Shown here in pieces: positions 19,528-29,250 of a DNA stretch of 64,000 nt (position 1 is its first letter; each line of letters opens with the position of its first letter). The position numbers were made by a program, and so were the translations under genes. Source of the DNA: Claveliimonas bilis. GTDB taxonomy: Bacteria > Bacillota > Clostridia > Lachnospirales > Lachnospiraceae. The notes under the pieces are model-generated. The model worked only from the letters and a program-made list of their open reading frames with translations. It had not been told where the DNA came from and did no database searches. The stretch covers positions 2,976,001 to 3,040,000 of the forward strand of contig NZ_AP024845.1 in the NCBI RefSeq assembly GCF_020892095.1, written 5' to 3'.

Positions 19528-19587
19528 TTTTATCATCCCCTGACGGCATTATTCTTTCCTTATACTTGCCCGTTTTTTATATTTGCG

Positions 19588-20190
19588 CTATATTTTCTCA
19601 AAGTCAGCCGCTCCGTGCTTGCAGATCGGACAGACGAAATCCTCTGGAAGTATCTCTCCTTCGTAGATATAACCGCATATTTTACATCTCCAGCCCTTCT
19701 TCTCCTCCTTTGCCGGAGCCGGTTTGATGTTGGACTGGTAGTAAGAATAGGTAGCCGAGTTATCATCAGACAATACTTCTCCGTCCGTCACATCTGCAAG
19801 GAACAGCGTATGGGTTCCCAGATCCACTGTATCAACGACCTTTGCAGAAAGCCAGGCATTAGTTCCGTCTGTCACATAATAAAGTCCGTTTGGAGATCTT
19901 CCGGTCTTTTCGTAATCTGCAAATTTGTCAACATCCCTTCCGCTCTGGAACCCAAAGTGTTTGAAAGTATCAAAGGATGCTTTCTCCGACAGGACAGACA
20001 CATTGAAGACTCCTGTCCTTACAATCATATCGTGAGTGTAATTTCCCTTATTTACGGCAAGAGTAATGCGGTTCGGCGTTGTTGTCACCTGTGCCGCTGT
20101 GTTTGTGATGCAGCCGTTATCCTTTTCTCCCTCTCTGGCTGTCACCACAAAGAGCCCATAGCTTAATTTGTACATCGCTTTTCCATCCAT
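19588..20190 (-). CDS. hrb: High-molecular-weight rubredoxin (flavin reductase-rubredoxin fusion)
   Basis: 200 residues. Residues 1 to about 150 are an FMN-binding split-barrel flavin reductase domain (YGLFVVTAREGEKDNGCITN). The C-terminal 35 residues are a rubredoxin with CKICGYIYEGE and CPICKHGAADFE, the four Fe-binding cysteines. Such fusions pass electrons from NAD(P)H to flavodiiron or peroxide-reducing enzymes in oxygen defence of anaerobes. No flavodiiron gene is adjacent. Confidence 0.93.
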   Translation of the reverse strand: MDGKAMYKLSYGLFVVTAREGEKDNGCITNTAAQVTTTPNRITLAVNKGNYTHDMIVRTGVFNVSVLSEKASFDTFKHFGFQSGRDVDKFADYEKTGRSPNGLYYVTDGTNAWLSAKVVDTVDLGTHTLFLADVTDGEVLSDDNSATYSYYQSNIKPAPAKEEKKGWRCKICGYIYEGEILPEDFVCPICKHGAADFEKI

Positions 20191-20207
20191 TTTCTTTTCC
20201 TCCTTTA

Positions 20208-20846
20208 TTATTGCTTTGACTTTTCACTTTGAATTTTCTTCATTTTCACATTGGGTTCAATAAAATTTTCATATGCATATTTCCAGAGAAAACGGGAACC
20301 GTCTGCCGTTTTTTCGTTGCGCTTCAATATCTGCGAAAGATGTACCTGATGCTCCTCCCATGCTTTCCCGTCTGTGGCTGCATTCAGCATAATAGGCTGA
20401 AGATTATCCATGGTACGGGCAAATTTAGCTTCCTTTGTTCTGCCCTCTTCAAATTCCTGCCACAGATCTTTCAGTTTTTTTTCCTGATCCCCGGGAAGGA
20501 GCCCGAATATACGATCCGCCGCCCGTGTTTCCCGCTCTTTCTGCGTCTTCTTGGCCTCTTCATCGTAAGCATAGGTATCGCCTGCGTCGATTTCCACGAT
20601 ATCGTGGATCAAGAGCATTGCCATGGTCTTTAAAACATCAATTTCTTCGTTGGAATATTCTGCCAGAAGAAAGGTCATGATCGCCATATGCCATGCATGT
20701 TCCGCATCATTTTCTTTTCGGTTTCCGTCTGTGAGATAGGTCTGACGCCCGATAAACTTCTCCTTGTCGATTTCCCGTATAAAATCAAACTGCTTTCGGA
20801 TTCTGTCCGGCTCTCCTTCCCCTCTCGTTTCTTTGTCCTGTCCCAT
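20208..20846 (-). CDS. HD-domain phosphohydrolase (YfbR/HD_3 type)
   Basis: 212 residues with the HD metal residues in ENDAEHAWHMA and LLIHDIVEIDAGDTYAYD. This pattern fits the HD_3 group of 5'-deoxynucleotidase-like hydrolases. It lies between the rubredoxin gene and the helicase gene on the same strand. The substrate is not determinable from the sequence; a nucleotide is most likely. Confidence 0.87.
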   Translation of the reverse strand: MGQDKETRGEGEPDRIRKQFDFIREIDKEKFIGRQTYLTDGNRKENDAEHAWHMAIMTFLLAEYSNEEIDVLKTMAMLLIHDIVEIDAGDTYAYDEEAKKTQKERETRAADRIFGLLPGDQEKKLKDLWQEFEEGRTKEAKFARTMDNLQPIMLNAATDGKAWEEHQVHLSQILKRNEKTADGSRFLWKYAYENFIEPNVKMKKIQSEKSKQ

Positions 20847-20893
20847 CTTTCCTTCCTCCCTTTTTTGTTCCGGCTTAGTTCTTTCTCACCGAT

Positions 20894-22921
20894 TCAGCAC
20901 AGAGAAAATACATACAGCTCATGGAGGGCTCTTGTTGCTGAAATATAGGCCGCCTGATTATCAAGAGGCGTCTCTTTTCTGTCTTTCACCGCAAAAACCT
21001 GGTCAAATTCCAGTCCTTTAGCCATATAAAATGTTGTCACGGTAAGCCCCTTCCGGAACGAGGTACTGTTCCTGTCTATATAGGAAACCTGAACTCCTTT
21101 TGATTTCCAGATATGGTAAATATCCTCGGCCTCCTCTTCCGTCCGTGTCAGAACTGCCGCTGTCTCAAACATTTCTTCTCCTGCGCTCACTGCCTCCAGG
21201 ATTGCCTCCAGCAGATCATCCTCTTTCTGAAACTGTCTTTCCTCCACTTCCTTTCCCTGTCTTTCTAAAAGTTCCACATCCGGATCCGATGAAAACTGTG
21301 CCGCATAAGATGCAATCTGCACCGTATTCCGGTAACTCTTATTCATGGTGATCTTCCGCATCTTCTTTCCGAAGATTCCGGGGAGAAACGTGCATACATC
21401 ATGCACAGTTTCATCCAGTGTCTGGGCCTTATCTCCAAGGATTGTCATCTTACAGTCAAACAGCATGTCAAGGATCACATACTGCAGATAGGAGTAATCC
21501 TGCATTTCGTCGATGATCAGATGTTTGATCCGTCGGTGCTTTCCTCTGCCAAGAAGACGATATTTCAGATACAGCAAGCCATATACATCTTCATATTCTG
21601 TCATTCTCTGTCCCAGAGAAATATCCGGCAATGGCGGATAACCGTTGTCTTCCAGGAACCAGCTGTAGATCTGATAGATATCTTTTGTCACATAGGAACG
21701 GTCAAACTGGGCTTTCACCGCTTCTGCTTCTTCTTCGGTAAGTTCTTTCCCATACAGGGTCTCATACTCGTCCACTACGTATTCCCGTACGGCATCCATC
21801 CTGGCAAGCAGCGGAAGATCCTGAAACTTAAAATAAAAAAGGCGGATAAGCTCTTCTTCTGTCTTTTTTATTCCCCGAAATGAGACTTCCCTAAAATCCA
21901 TCAATCTGTCCTCTAAAATGGCCAGAAATCCTTCCATTTCCCCGATGAACTCTGAAGACTGCTTTTTTTGAAAGCGTCTGCTTTGCTCCGCATCCGGATA
22001 TTTCATCATCCGCTCCAGATGATGATATCGGTCTTCGCAGTCATCCGTGATTCCCCTAAGCTCCCTGTAAGCAAAGAGATCAAAACTCATTTCCTGGATA
22101 TTTTCCTCTCCCAGTTCCGGGAGGATGTGAGAAATATAATCCGCAAAAACACTGTTGGGCGAAAGGATCAGGATATCTGATGCCTTCAGATTCTTCCTGT
22201 CGTGATACAGAAGATAGGCCGCCCGATGGAGCGCTACCGAGGTTTTCCCGCTGCCTGCCGCTCCCTGGATCACCAGGATCTTATCCCTCTGGTTCCGGAT
22301 GATAGCGTTTTGTTCCTTCTGGATCGTCCGTACAATATTTTTCAGCTGGACGTCACTGCTGCTTCCAAGTTCTTCTTTCAAAATGTCATCGTCGATTTTT
22401 GTGTCGCTTTCAAAAGCATATATCATCCTGCCGTTTCTGATCTTATACTGCCATTTTGAAATGATCTCCCCTGTCATAACTCCGGCAGGAGCTTCATAAG
22501 AAGCCTCTCCTTTGTCATAATCATAGAAAAGACCTGCCACAGGGGCCCGCCAGTCATAGATGAGGGGGATACTTCCCGCCTCCTCTGCAAAATTTCCAAT
22601 TCCTATATAAAAAGGTTCCTTTTCTGTTTCCCCTGAATATACGAAATCTACTCTGCCGAAGTATGGAGAATCCAACATCTTCAAAAAGCGCTGCTTCTGT
22701 TTAGCCGCTTCCTGATTGGCATTTACCTGGCTAAGAAGAGCCTGCTGATTGTCGTAGTCTTCATATCCGTACTGGTCCATTTCCGTATAATTTTCCCAGT
22801 AATAGTCGTGCATGTTTTCGATCTCTTTTTGTCCTGTAAGAAGGGTTTGATCTATTTTTTCTATTCTCTTTTTGATTTTTTCTGTCACATCCTGCAAAAA
22901 GGATTCTTCTTCTCTCACCAT
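20894..22921 (-). CDS. helD: HelD-type superfamily 1 helicase (RNA polymerase recycling factor-like)
   Basis: 675 residues with an N-terminal coiled coil (residues 1-35) and the HelD feature IPLIYDWRAPVAGLFYD. Walker A is GAAGSGKTS (220-228), motif II is HLIIDEMQDYS, and the C-terminal helicase motifs include VTTFYMAKGLEFDQV. In Firmicutes HelD pulls stalled RNA polymerase off DNA using ATP, and some relatives give rifamycin tolerance. The gene is complete. Confidence 0.9.
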   Translation of the reverse strand: MVREEESFLQDVTEKIKKRIEKIDQTLLTGQKEIENMHDYYWENYTEMDQYGYEDYDNQQALLSQVNANQEAAKQKQRFLKMLDSPYFGRVDFVYSGETEKEPFYIGIGNFAEEAGSIPLIYDWRAPVAGLFYDYDKGEASYEAPAGVMTGEIISKWQYKIRNGRMIYAFESDTKIDDDILKEELGSSSDVQLKNIVRTIQKEQNAIIRNQRDKILVIQGAAGSGKTSVALHRAAYLLYHDRKNLKASDILILSPNSVFADYISHILPELGEENIQEMSFDLFAYRELRGITDDCEDRYHHLERMMKYPDAEQSRRFQKKQSSEFIGEMEGFLAILEDRLMDFREVSFRGIKKTEEELIRLFYFKFQDLPLLARMDAVREYVVDEYETLYGKELTEEEAEAVKAQFDRSYVTKDIYQIYSWFLEDNGYPPLPDISLGQRMTEYEDVYGLLYLKYRLLGRGKHRRIKHLIIDEMQDYSYLQYVILDMLFDCKMTILGDKAQTLDETVHDVCTFLPGIFGKKMRKITMNKSYRNTVQIASYAAQFSSDPDVELLERQGKEVEERQFQKEDDLLEAILEAVSAGEEMFETAAVLTRTEEEAEDIYHIWKSKGVQVSYIDRNSTSFRKGLTVTTFYMAKGLEFDQVFAVKDRKETPLDNQAAYISATRALHELYVFSLC

Positions 22922-23010
22922 AGCTGCCTCCTTTTCTTTTCCTGCCGGGTGTTATCATAAGACAGATTTGTATTTATTATACCCGATGTTTTACTGTATG
23001 TACAGAAAAA

Positions 23011-23033
23011 GCAGCGGCACGAAGCGCCGCTGC
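23011..23033 (-). terminator. Terminator after the activase pseudogene
   Basis: Stem GCAGCGGC and GCCGCTGC with a short loop; in the minus direction a run of five T follows. It ends transcription from the 23044-25070 locus. Confidence 0.85.
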
Positions 23034-23043
23034 CTGACTTTAT

Positions 23044-25070
23044 TTACTTTTTACAGCTCATAACCAGCATTTGAAGCCGGTTCTCTATATTTGCAAAACT
23101 GACGTCGGGATCATAGTCCAGGGGCAGAATCTGGGCATCCGGATAAATCTCCTTTAATTTCTTCGTAATTCCCCGCCCCACCACATGATTAGGCAGGCAT
23201 CCAAAAGGCTGAAGGATTACAAAGGCTCTGCAGCCTTTTTTTGCATGATGCAGGATTTCTCCCGGTATCAGGACGCCCTCCCCTGCATCAAAGGTATGAT
23301 GGATAATAGGATCACTGTCTTTCACAAGATCCGGCAGCCTGCAGGCCGGCGTATAAAGCGGATGTCTTGCCGCAATCTTATCTGTCACATCATGGGCGAT
23401 CTCAAAAGCCTGATTCGCCGTACGGAGCCAGACTTTGTCTGCCAGAGGCTTTTTCAGGCGGTATTCCCGGATCTGGGTATATTGATAAAAGTAGGTTTTC
23501 CGGATGACATCTGTCATTCTGGCCTCAATGATCTCAAACCCGTTCTTCTCCAGATATGCTTCAATATCATGATTAGCTCCGGGATGGAAATTCAGAAGAT
23601 ACTCTCCCACGATCAATACCTGCGGTCTTTTTTCCGAACGGTCATAGGGAATATCTTTCATGATTTCAATGGCCTTTTCAAATCCTTGCCTGGCCCCGGA
23701 GATTCCTCTTCTCTCCAGTCCCCTGATCACCTCATCCAAGGCCTTCTCAAATGCCTGATCAGCACTTCCCTTTTCTTTCTCATAAGGACGGATTTTCCTT
23801 AAAAGCTCTTCGAGGACATCGATCATTGGAAGGCCGAAGGCGATCTTAACTGCAGTAAAAAGATTCATGTGAAAGCCGGGGTGAAGCTTGTGGGAATCTT
23901 TGTCATCATTAGTCAGAATCGGAACCTGGGGATATCCTGCATCGTCCAGCGCTTTGCGAAGCAGCGCGCTGTAGTGGGTCAGACGGCAGTCTCCTACATA
24001 TTTTCCCATTCCGATAGCCACTTCGTCCCCGTCATATTTTCCGCTTTTCAAAGTGGCAAGGGCTTCGCCTATTACAATCTGTGCCGGGAAACATATATCG
24101 TTATGTACGTACTGCTTTCCAAGGCGGATCGCCTCTTCACGTCCCACAGCCAGGGATTCTGTTCTCACTCCCTGTCCGGCAAAGGCCGCTGCCATCAGTC
24201 TGCTGAAGGCATGGGAAGTATTTGGGATCAAAGCAATCTTTTCTTTGCGGGATTGCTTTGTGTATTTGACAGGATAAGGATCCGAAAGCGAATGGATCTT
24301 AGGCCGGCTCTCCTTTCTGCGTCGCATGTCTACCGTCTCTGTAAAAGAACGGATACGGATGCGCAGAGGGCCCTGAATATCGCTTTCGTCCAGCTTTAAG
24401 ATCAAGGGTATCTTACCTGATATTTCTTTCATAAGACGGATGATCTCATCAGAAAGATAAGCATCGTGACCGCACCCGAAGCTGACCAGCTGTACGTATT
24501 CCAGATAATCTGTTTTTGCAGCCAGAACCGCCGATGAGAGCATTCTGGCATGATAATTATTGACAACATCAAGCCTGCTCTTCTTCAGCTCCACATGATT
24601 AATCTCCGGAAGAGAGTCCGCTGTCAGTACCGGGATCCCAAGCTTCGTGAACATATCAGGAAGGTCGTGATTAACAAGCGCATCGTTCTGGTAGGGGCGG
24701 GAGGCCAAAATAACCGCATAGGTTCCCTTACTCTTTACATCCTCGCATACCTTTTTTCCGGCCTCTGTCAGTTCTTTATGGAACTGTTTCTGCGCCGTAT
24801 CTCCTGCTTCGATTGCCGCCATAGTCTCATCTGCCGAAATCCGGAACGTTTCTTTCATATACAGACAGAGCTGCCGGTTCCGGTCCTCGTCCTTATACCA
24901 GTGAAACAATGGCGCATCAAAAGGAAGGTTCCAGCGCTTCGCAGGATTGTCCGAATTGCGCACCACGATAGGATGTCTTCTGTCATTACCGCCAGCTTCG
25001 TCGTAGTGGATCCTATATCTACACCAACAAGGAGGAACGGCGTTTTGCTCACTTTTTGTTCTTCTGTCAT
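23044..25070 (-). pseudogene. Acyl-CoA dehydratase activase (BadF/HgdC-like, DUF2229) lacking its ATPase domains
   Basis: Full proteins of this type (about 1,400 residues) have two BadF/BcrA ATPase domains, then DUF2229 and a C-terminal CoA-dehydratase-like part. Here the start (MTEEQKVSKTPFLLVGVDIG, then STTTKLAVMTED) is the first strands of ATPase domain 1. Near 24960-24975 the sequence jumps, in another frame, into HPIVVRNSDNPAKRWNLPFD from the DUF2229 region. A very large internal segment is gone and the frame does not match. A 687-codon open frame remains (to 25107 by an upstream alternative start), but its first 35 or so codons are out of frame with the gene. The C-terminal half (YAVILASRPYQND, VSFGCGHDAYLSD, FGCLPNHVVGRG) is intact. 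Confidence 0.82.
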
Positions 25071-25182
25071 ATTGCAACACTCCGTCATCATTTGTAGCTG
25101 TTTTCACAAATGATTATTTTAGCACTTTCAGAAAAGCTTAAAAGAATAATTTGACAGTTTTTAACAAAATCTTAGCACTTTC

Positions 25183-26577
25183 TTAACACTGTTTTTTCAT
25201 TTTTGAAAGCGCTTTCTTAAACTGTATAGAAAAGAGTATTGCTGTAAAAGTTACTGCGATCACATCCGCAATGGGTTCTGCCGTATAAACGCCCGTTGTC
25301 GGATCTGAAGAAAAAATACGCGGCATAATATAGATCAGCGGAAGGAGAAGCACAAACTTCCGCATAACCGCTACGACAATGGATTCTACCGCTTTTCCAA
25401 GGGCGTTAAAAGTCATCTGACAGGAAACCTGGATTCCGAAAAGGAACATCGCTCCCATATAGATGCGCAGAGCTGTTTTTGTAAATTCCATTAAAGCAGC
25501 ATCTGTGGTAAACATTGCCGCAAACCCTCCCGGAAGGAGCATAACAAGCAGCCACAGAATCACAGAATAGCAAAGGCTGACTTTCAAAAGTAATTTAAAA
25601 GCACTTTGTACCCTGACAGCATTGCCGGCACCATAGTTATAGCTGATAATAGGTTGCGCTCCCTGCCCAAGTCCCTGAAGTGGAAGCATGGCGAACTGCA
25701 TGACACTGGTCAGAATTGTCATAGCCCCCACTGCAATGTCTCCCCCATATTTTTGCAGAGATGAATTGAAGCATACCGAAATAACACTCTCGCTTGCCTG
25801 CATCACAAAAGTGGATACTCCGAGAGCAAGACAGGGAAGGATAAACCTGGGAACAAGGATCAGATTTTTCTTTCTGATCTTCAGGAATGTCTTTTTTCCG
25901 CACAGAAAAGAAACAACCCATATACAGGAAAGTCCCTGTGAAATAATAGTGGCAAGAGCAGCTCCTCTGACATCCATATCAAATCCGAAAATAAAAATCG
26001 GGTCCAAAATAATATTCGCTACGGCCCCGATCAAAACAGACATCATTCCGGTCTTTGCAAATCCCTGGGCTGTAATAAATGCATTCATGCCAAGAGTCAA
26101 CTCTACAAATATCGTTCCAAGGGCATAAATATTCATATAGTTTACGCCATATTCAATGGTATTTTGGCTGGCTCCAAAAGCCATGAGCAAATCCCGGTTC
26201 CATATAAGAAGTACCGCCGTCAGGATCAGAGAAATAATGACCTGGACAACAAAACAGTTTCCCAGTATTTTTTCTGCAGATTCATTATCTTTCTTTCCCA
26301 TGAAAATAGATGCTCTTGGTGAGCCGCCGTATCCAACCAGGGCTGCAAAAGCTGATACGATCATGATCAGGGGCATACATACGCCCACACCTGTCAGTGC
26401 CGTCGCTCCAATCTCCGGAATGTGGCCAATGTAGATTCTGTCTACAATATTGTAGAGCATGTTGATAAGCTGTGCGATGACAGTAGGAACTGCAAGACGG
26501 AACAAAAGCTTTCCTATCGGATCCGTTCCCAGAAATTCCTTATCTGACGCTGGCTGTGCATTTTCTCTATGATTCAT
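25183..26577 (-). CDS. MATE-family efflux transporter
   Basis: 464 residues with about 12 membrane segments and the MATE N-terminal pattern LFRLAVPTVIAQLINMLYNI, then VDRIYIGHIPEIGATALTG. It exports cationic drugs or metabolites using an ion gradient. It overlaps the upstream MarR gene by 11 bp, so the pair forms a regulator-transporter operon. The substrate is unknown. Confidence 0.92.
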   Translation of the reverse strand: MNHRENAQPASDKEFLGTDPIGKLLFRLAVPTVIAQLINMLYNIVDRIYIGHIPEIGATALTGVGVCMPLIMIVSAFAALVGYGGSPRASIFMGKKDNESAEKILGNCFVVQVIISLILTAVLLIWNRDLLMAFGASQNTIEYGVNYMNIYALGTIFVELTLGMNAFITAQGFAKTGMMSVLIGAVANIILDPIFIFGFDMDVRGAALATIISQGLSCIWVVSFLCGKKTFLKIRKKNLILVPRFILPCLALGVSTFVMQASESVISVCFNSSLQKYGGDIAVGAMTILTSVMQFAMLPLQGLGQGAQPIISYNYGAGNAVRVQSAFKLLLKVSLCYSVILWLLVMLLPGGFAAMFTTDAALMEFTKTALRIYMGAMFLFGIQVSCQMTFNALGKAVESIVVAVMRKFVLLLPLIYIMPRIFSSDPTTGVYTAEPIADVIAVTFTAILFSIQFKKALSKMKKQC

Positions 26578-27022
26578 TGTCTTTCATCCTTTCTGTCGCC
26601 TGTTCTATATTTTTCAACAGCTTCTTTTTAAACTGTTCATATCCTTCAAGCTCCGCGGCCGTAAAGCCTTCCAGCACAGTATCCCAAAATTCTTCCTGCA
26701 CTGACTCAATATCTTCTCTTACAGATTGTGCCTCCGAGCGCAGACAAAGGTGCTGCTTCCGGCGGTCCTTCTTGTCCGGAATTTTCTCTAACATAGATTT
26801 CCGTATCAAAGAATCGACCGCTTTGGAAACAGCACCCTTGGAAAGACCTCTAAGCTCTACAATATCCGCTGCTGTGTCTTTTCCCGGATTATTATGCAGG
26901 AATCCGATCACATCTGCCTCTGTGCCGGTCAACTGATGTCGGGCACATACTTTTCTTAGCATTTTCTCATATAATCTGAGTACTGCGCGGATCCCCATCC
27001 AGGTCTCTGCATTCTTTCTCAT
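26567..27022 (-). CDS. MarR-family transcriptional regulator
   Basis: 151 residues with a winged-helix core: TGTEADVIGFLHNNPGKDTA, then GLSKGAVSKAVDSLIRK (recognition helix) and IPDKKDRRKQHLCL (wing). It is the first gene of an operon with the MATE exporter. A strong inverted repeat lies upstream at 27046-27088, a likely operator for autoregulation. Confidence 0.92.
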   Translation of the reverse strand: MRKNAETWMGIRAVLRLYEKMLRKVCARHQLTGTEADVIGFLHNNPGKDTAADIVELRGLSKGAVSKAVDSLIRKSMLEKIPDKKDRRKQHLCLRSEAQSVREDIESVQEEFWDTVLEGFTAAELEGYEQFKKKLLKNIEQATERMKDNES

Positions 27023-27045
27023 CTTGCTCTCCTTTCCGCCAAACT

Positions 27046-27088
27046 TATAATAGTTTCCTCGTAAACTGTTTCTCCGTAAACTATTATA
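27046..27088. promoter_or_regulatory. Inverted-repeat operator upstream of the MarR-MATE operon
   Basis: Outer arms TATAATAGTTT (27046-27056) and AAACTATTATA (27078-27088) are perfect. Between them GTAAAC/GTTT motifs recur with the same 4-bp spacing. It sits about 25 bp before the MarR ATG, overlapping where a promoter is expected, and fits a MarR-dimer operator. Confidence 0.7.
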
Positions 27089-27151
27089 AATTTCGGTGGA
27101 AATTAATCAAGACTTATCACAGAAAAAACACAATTTTATTTTCGCTTTTTA

Positions 27152-27526
27152 TTATTTCATATAATTTACAGCCCATTGACCGGCAAATACGGCAGCCACA
27201 CCGATTACCATACTTAGGGATACATACAAAACTGCTGTAGCTTCGCTGCCGCTTTTCAACATATCCGCCGTTTCCAATGCAAAAGAGGAAAATGTCGTAA
27301 AACCTCCGCATATCCCTACTTTCAGAAACAGGACGATCTGCGGATCCAGCCAACTGTCCTTTGCTGCCAGCGCTGCTATAACTCCGATCACAAAAGATCC
27401 CAGTACATTGATCGCAAAGGTTTTCACCGGAAATACAGATCCCTGTTCCAGTGGGATCAATCCGATCAAGTATCTGCACACCGCTCCGATAAACCCTCCG
27501 GCGCCGACAATCATACATTCTACCAT
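27152..27526 (-). CDS. crcB: Fluoride ion channel CrcB/FluC
   Basis: 124 residues, four membrane helices. The family motif GGFTTFSSF is at residues 74-82, and the pore asparagine lies in FAINVLGSF. FluC dimers export fluoride. Only one copy is present, so it would act as a homodimer. It follows the traX-like gene closely. No room exists for a fluoride riboswitch directly upstream. Confidence 0.95.
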   Translation of the reverse strand: MVECMIVGAGGFIGAVCRYLIGLIPLEQGSVFPVKTFAINVLGSFVIGVIAALAAKDSWLDPQIVLFLKVGICGGFTTFSSFALETADMLKSGSEATAVLYVSLSMVIGVAAVFAGQWAVNYMK

Positions 27527-27555
27527 ACTAATTCCTGCCTTTCCTTACCCTCTCT

Positions 27556-28293
27556 TTATATCCGGCCCTGTTCTCCTGCAATCCGCAAAATTCCTAAGAT
27601 CAGAAGATGCAGCGGATAGAACCAATAGAAGAACCATTTGGAAAACTTCTTTCCCTTCTCTGCCCGTTTCCCATTGTAGAGACAGACGATCACCACCCCG
27701 GAAAGGGCTCCTCCCGCCATGCTTCCCAGAGCAGACAAAATCCCGCCGGACAAATGAAATAATCCCAGCAAAACGGCAGAAATTGCAAAGGCTGTTTTTG
27801 TTTCTCTCTTCAGTCCGTACGCCCACCAAAACAACAGGGTAAATCCCGGAGCCAAAAGTGACCAGTCGCAAAAAACGGACAGTCCAAGCAGCCCTCCAAT
27901 TGTCAGAACGAGAAGAATTTCATTGGATATCACTTCCAGGGCAAGAAGGATCAAAAAGCAGATCAGAAGGGTAAACATCATATTCAGACGCGCTGTACCT
28001 TCCGGCGCCCGTTTTATGATAGCCAGATCATATGGTATTTGCGAGATCACTCCAAACAGGAACAGCCGGAAGGCATATCTTTTTCTTGATCTGGTACAGT
28101 AGAACCCTTCTACCAGGAAATAGCACATCGTAATCGCCGTAAAATATCCGATATTCTCAAATATATTTGCCACAAAGCTTTCCGGCCTCATCCAGATCAA
28201 CGCAATGTGATTCAAGAGCATGGTAAATGCGGCGATGTATTTTATGGCGTCCCTGTTTAAAATCCTGTAGTTTTCCTTACTTCTGGCTTTCAT
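27556..28293 (-). CDS. TraX family membrane protein
   Basis: 245 residues with about eight hydrophobic segments and the TraX pattern LNRDAIKYIAAFTMLLNHIA, ISQIPYDLA and FYPLHLLILG. TraX of F plasmid acetylates pilin, but chromosomal clostridial members are stand-alone acyltransferase-like membrane proteins of unknown target. It is followed by crcB after 30 bp. Confidence 0.88.
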   Translation of the reverse strand: MKARSKENYRILNRDAIKYIAAFTMLLNHIALIWMRPESFVANIFENIGYFTAITMCYFLVEGFYCTRSRKRYAFRLFLFGVISQIPYDLAIIKRAPEGTARLNMMFTLLICFLILLALEVISNEILLVLTIGGLLGLSVFCDWSLLAPGFTLLFWWAYGLKRETKTAFAISAVLLGLFHLSGGILSALGSMAGGALSGVVIVCLYNGKRAEKGKKFSKWFFYWFYPLHLLILGILRIAGEQGRI

Positions 28294-28410
28294 AGTATCG
28301 TTTCTTTGTCCTTTTTCAGTAATTTCCCGAAATTTCCTCCGACTTTTCTCATCATTGAGCTCTAATTATATCTGAATTTCTCTTCTATGTACAGAAAAGC
28401 TTTTCCTGTA

Positions 28411-29250
28411 CTACCCTTTTACAGAACCTTTCATCATCCCCGATACCAAATATTTCCGGAAAACCAGCGCTGCAAGTGCAGGAGGAATCAATGCGATCAT
28501 ACCTGCCGCCGCTACAAGGCCGTACTGAATGGTATCCTTCGTAACAAATTCTGATACCACGATGGCCATCGGCTTTGTCTCCATAGAAGAAGCCAAGATC
28601 AAAGGAATCTGGAACTGACTCCAGGTATTCAAAAACATGATCAGCGAAATAGACAAAATAATCGGAGCAGACAAAGGAAGCATAATGCGAAAAAATGTAG
28701 CTGTTCTTCCGCAGCCGTCAATTAAGGCCGCCTCTTCCAATTCTTTTGGAATAGTTGCAAAATAGTTGGAAATCAACCAGACTGCAAGGGGAAGGTAAGA
28801 ACTGACATATACGACAGAAAGCCAGAAAATATTGTCAAGAAGCCTTGCGTCAGCAAACATACGATACAGAGGAATGATCGTCGCCATCACCGGAATCACC
28901 ATTGTAATCAAAAGAATATTTTTGATTGCTTTTCTTCCTCTGAACTGCATTCGTCCAAGAGCATAAGCGCTCATCAAAGCAACTGGAATCCCAATAACCA
29001 GTGTAATGGCAGCAGCTCTCAGAGAATTAAACATACCTGTAAAAAATCTGGCGCCTCTTTGTCCGCCGGAAAACAACTCCCTGTAATTATCCCATATGAT
29101 CTTGTCTGGCAGCAGGTTACTGTCCGGTGAAAACATGCTGTAATCAGGAGTCACAGATAAAATAAATGTCCAGATAAAGGGACCTACTGTAAAAATCAGA
29201 AATAAAACAAGTGCCAGAATATAGCCGCCCTTTCTAAAATATTTCATCAA
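28411..29250 (-). CDS. Carbohydrate ABC transporter permease (MalG type)
   Basis: 279 residues, six membrane segments, with the EAA-loop motif EEAALIDGCGRTATFFRIML that contacts the ATPase. It overlaps the partner permease gene by 4 bp (ATGA). It forms an uptake system with the two genes upstream. No ATPase gene is present, so a shared MsmX-type ATPase encoded elsewhere is implied. Confidence 0.93.
   Translation of the reverse strand: MMKYFRKGGYILALVLFLIFTVGPFIWTFILSVTPDYSMFSPDSNLLPDKIIWDNYRELFSGGQRGARFFTGMFNSLRAAAITLVIGIPVALMSAYALGRMQFRGRKAIKNILLITMVIPVMATIIPLYRMFADARLLDNIFWLSVVYVSSYLPLAVWLISNYFATIPKELEEAALIDGCGRTATFFRIMLPLSAPIILSISLIMFLNTWSQFQIPLILASSMETKPMAIVVSEFVTKDTIQYGLVAAAGMIALIPPALAALVFRKYLVSGMMKGSVKG

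Noticed and set aside
23044-25107. 687-residue protein as an intact gene
   Set aside because: The N-terminal 35 or so residues are out-of-frame sequence over a deletion joint, and the ATPase domains that define the family are missing.
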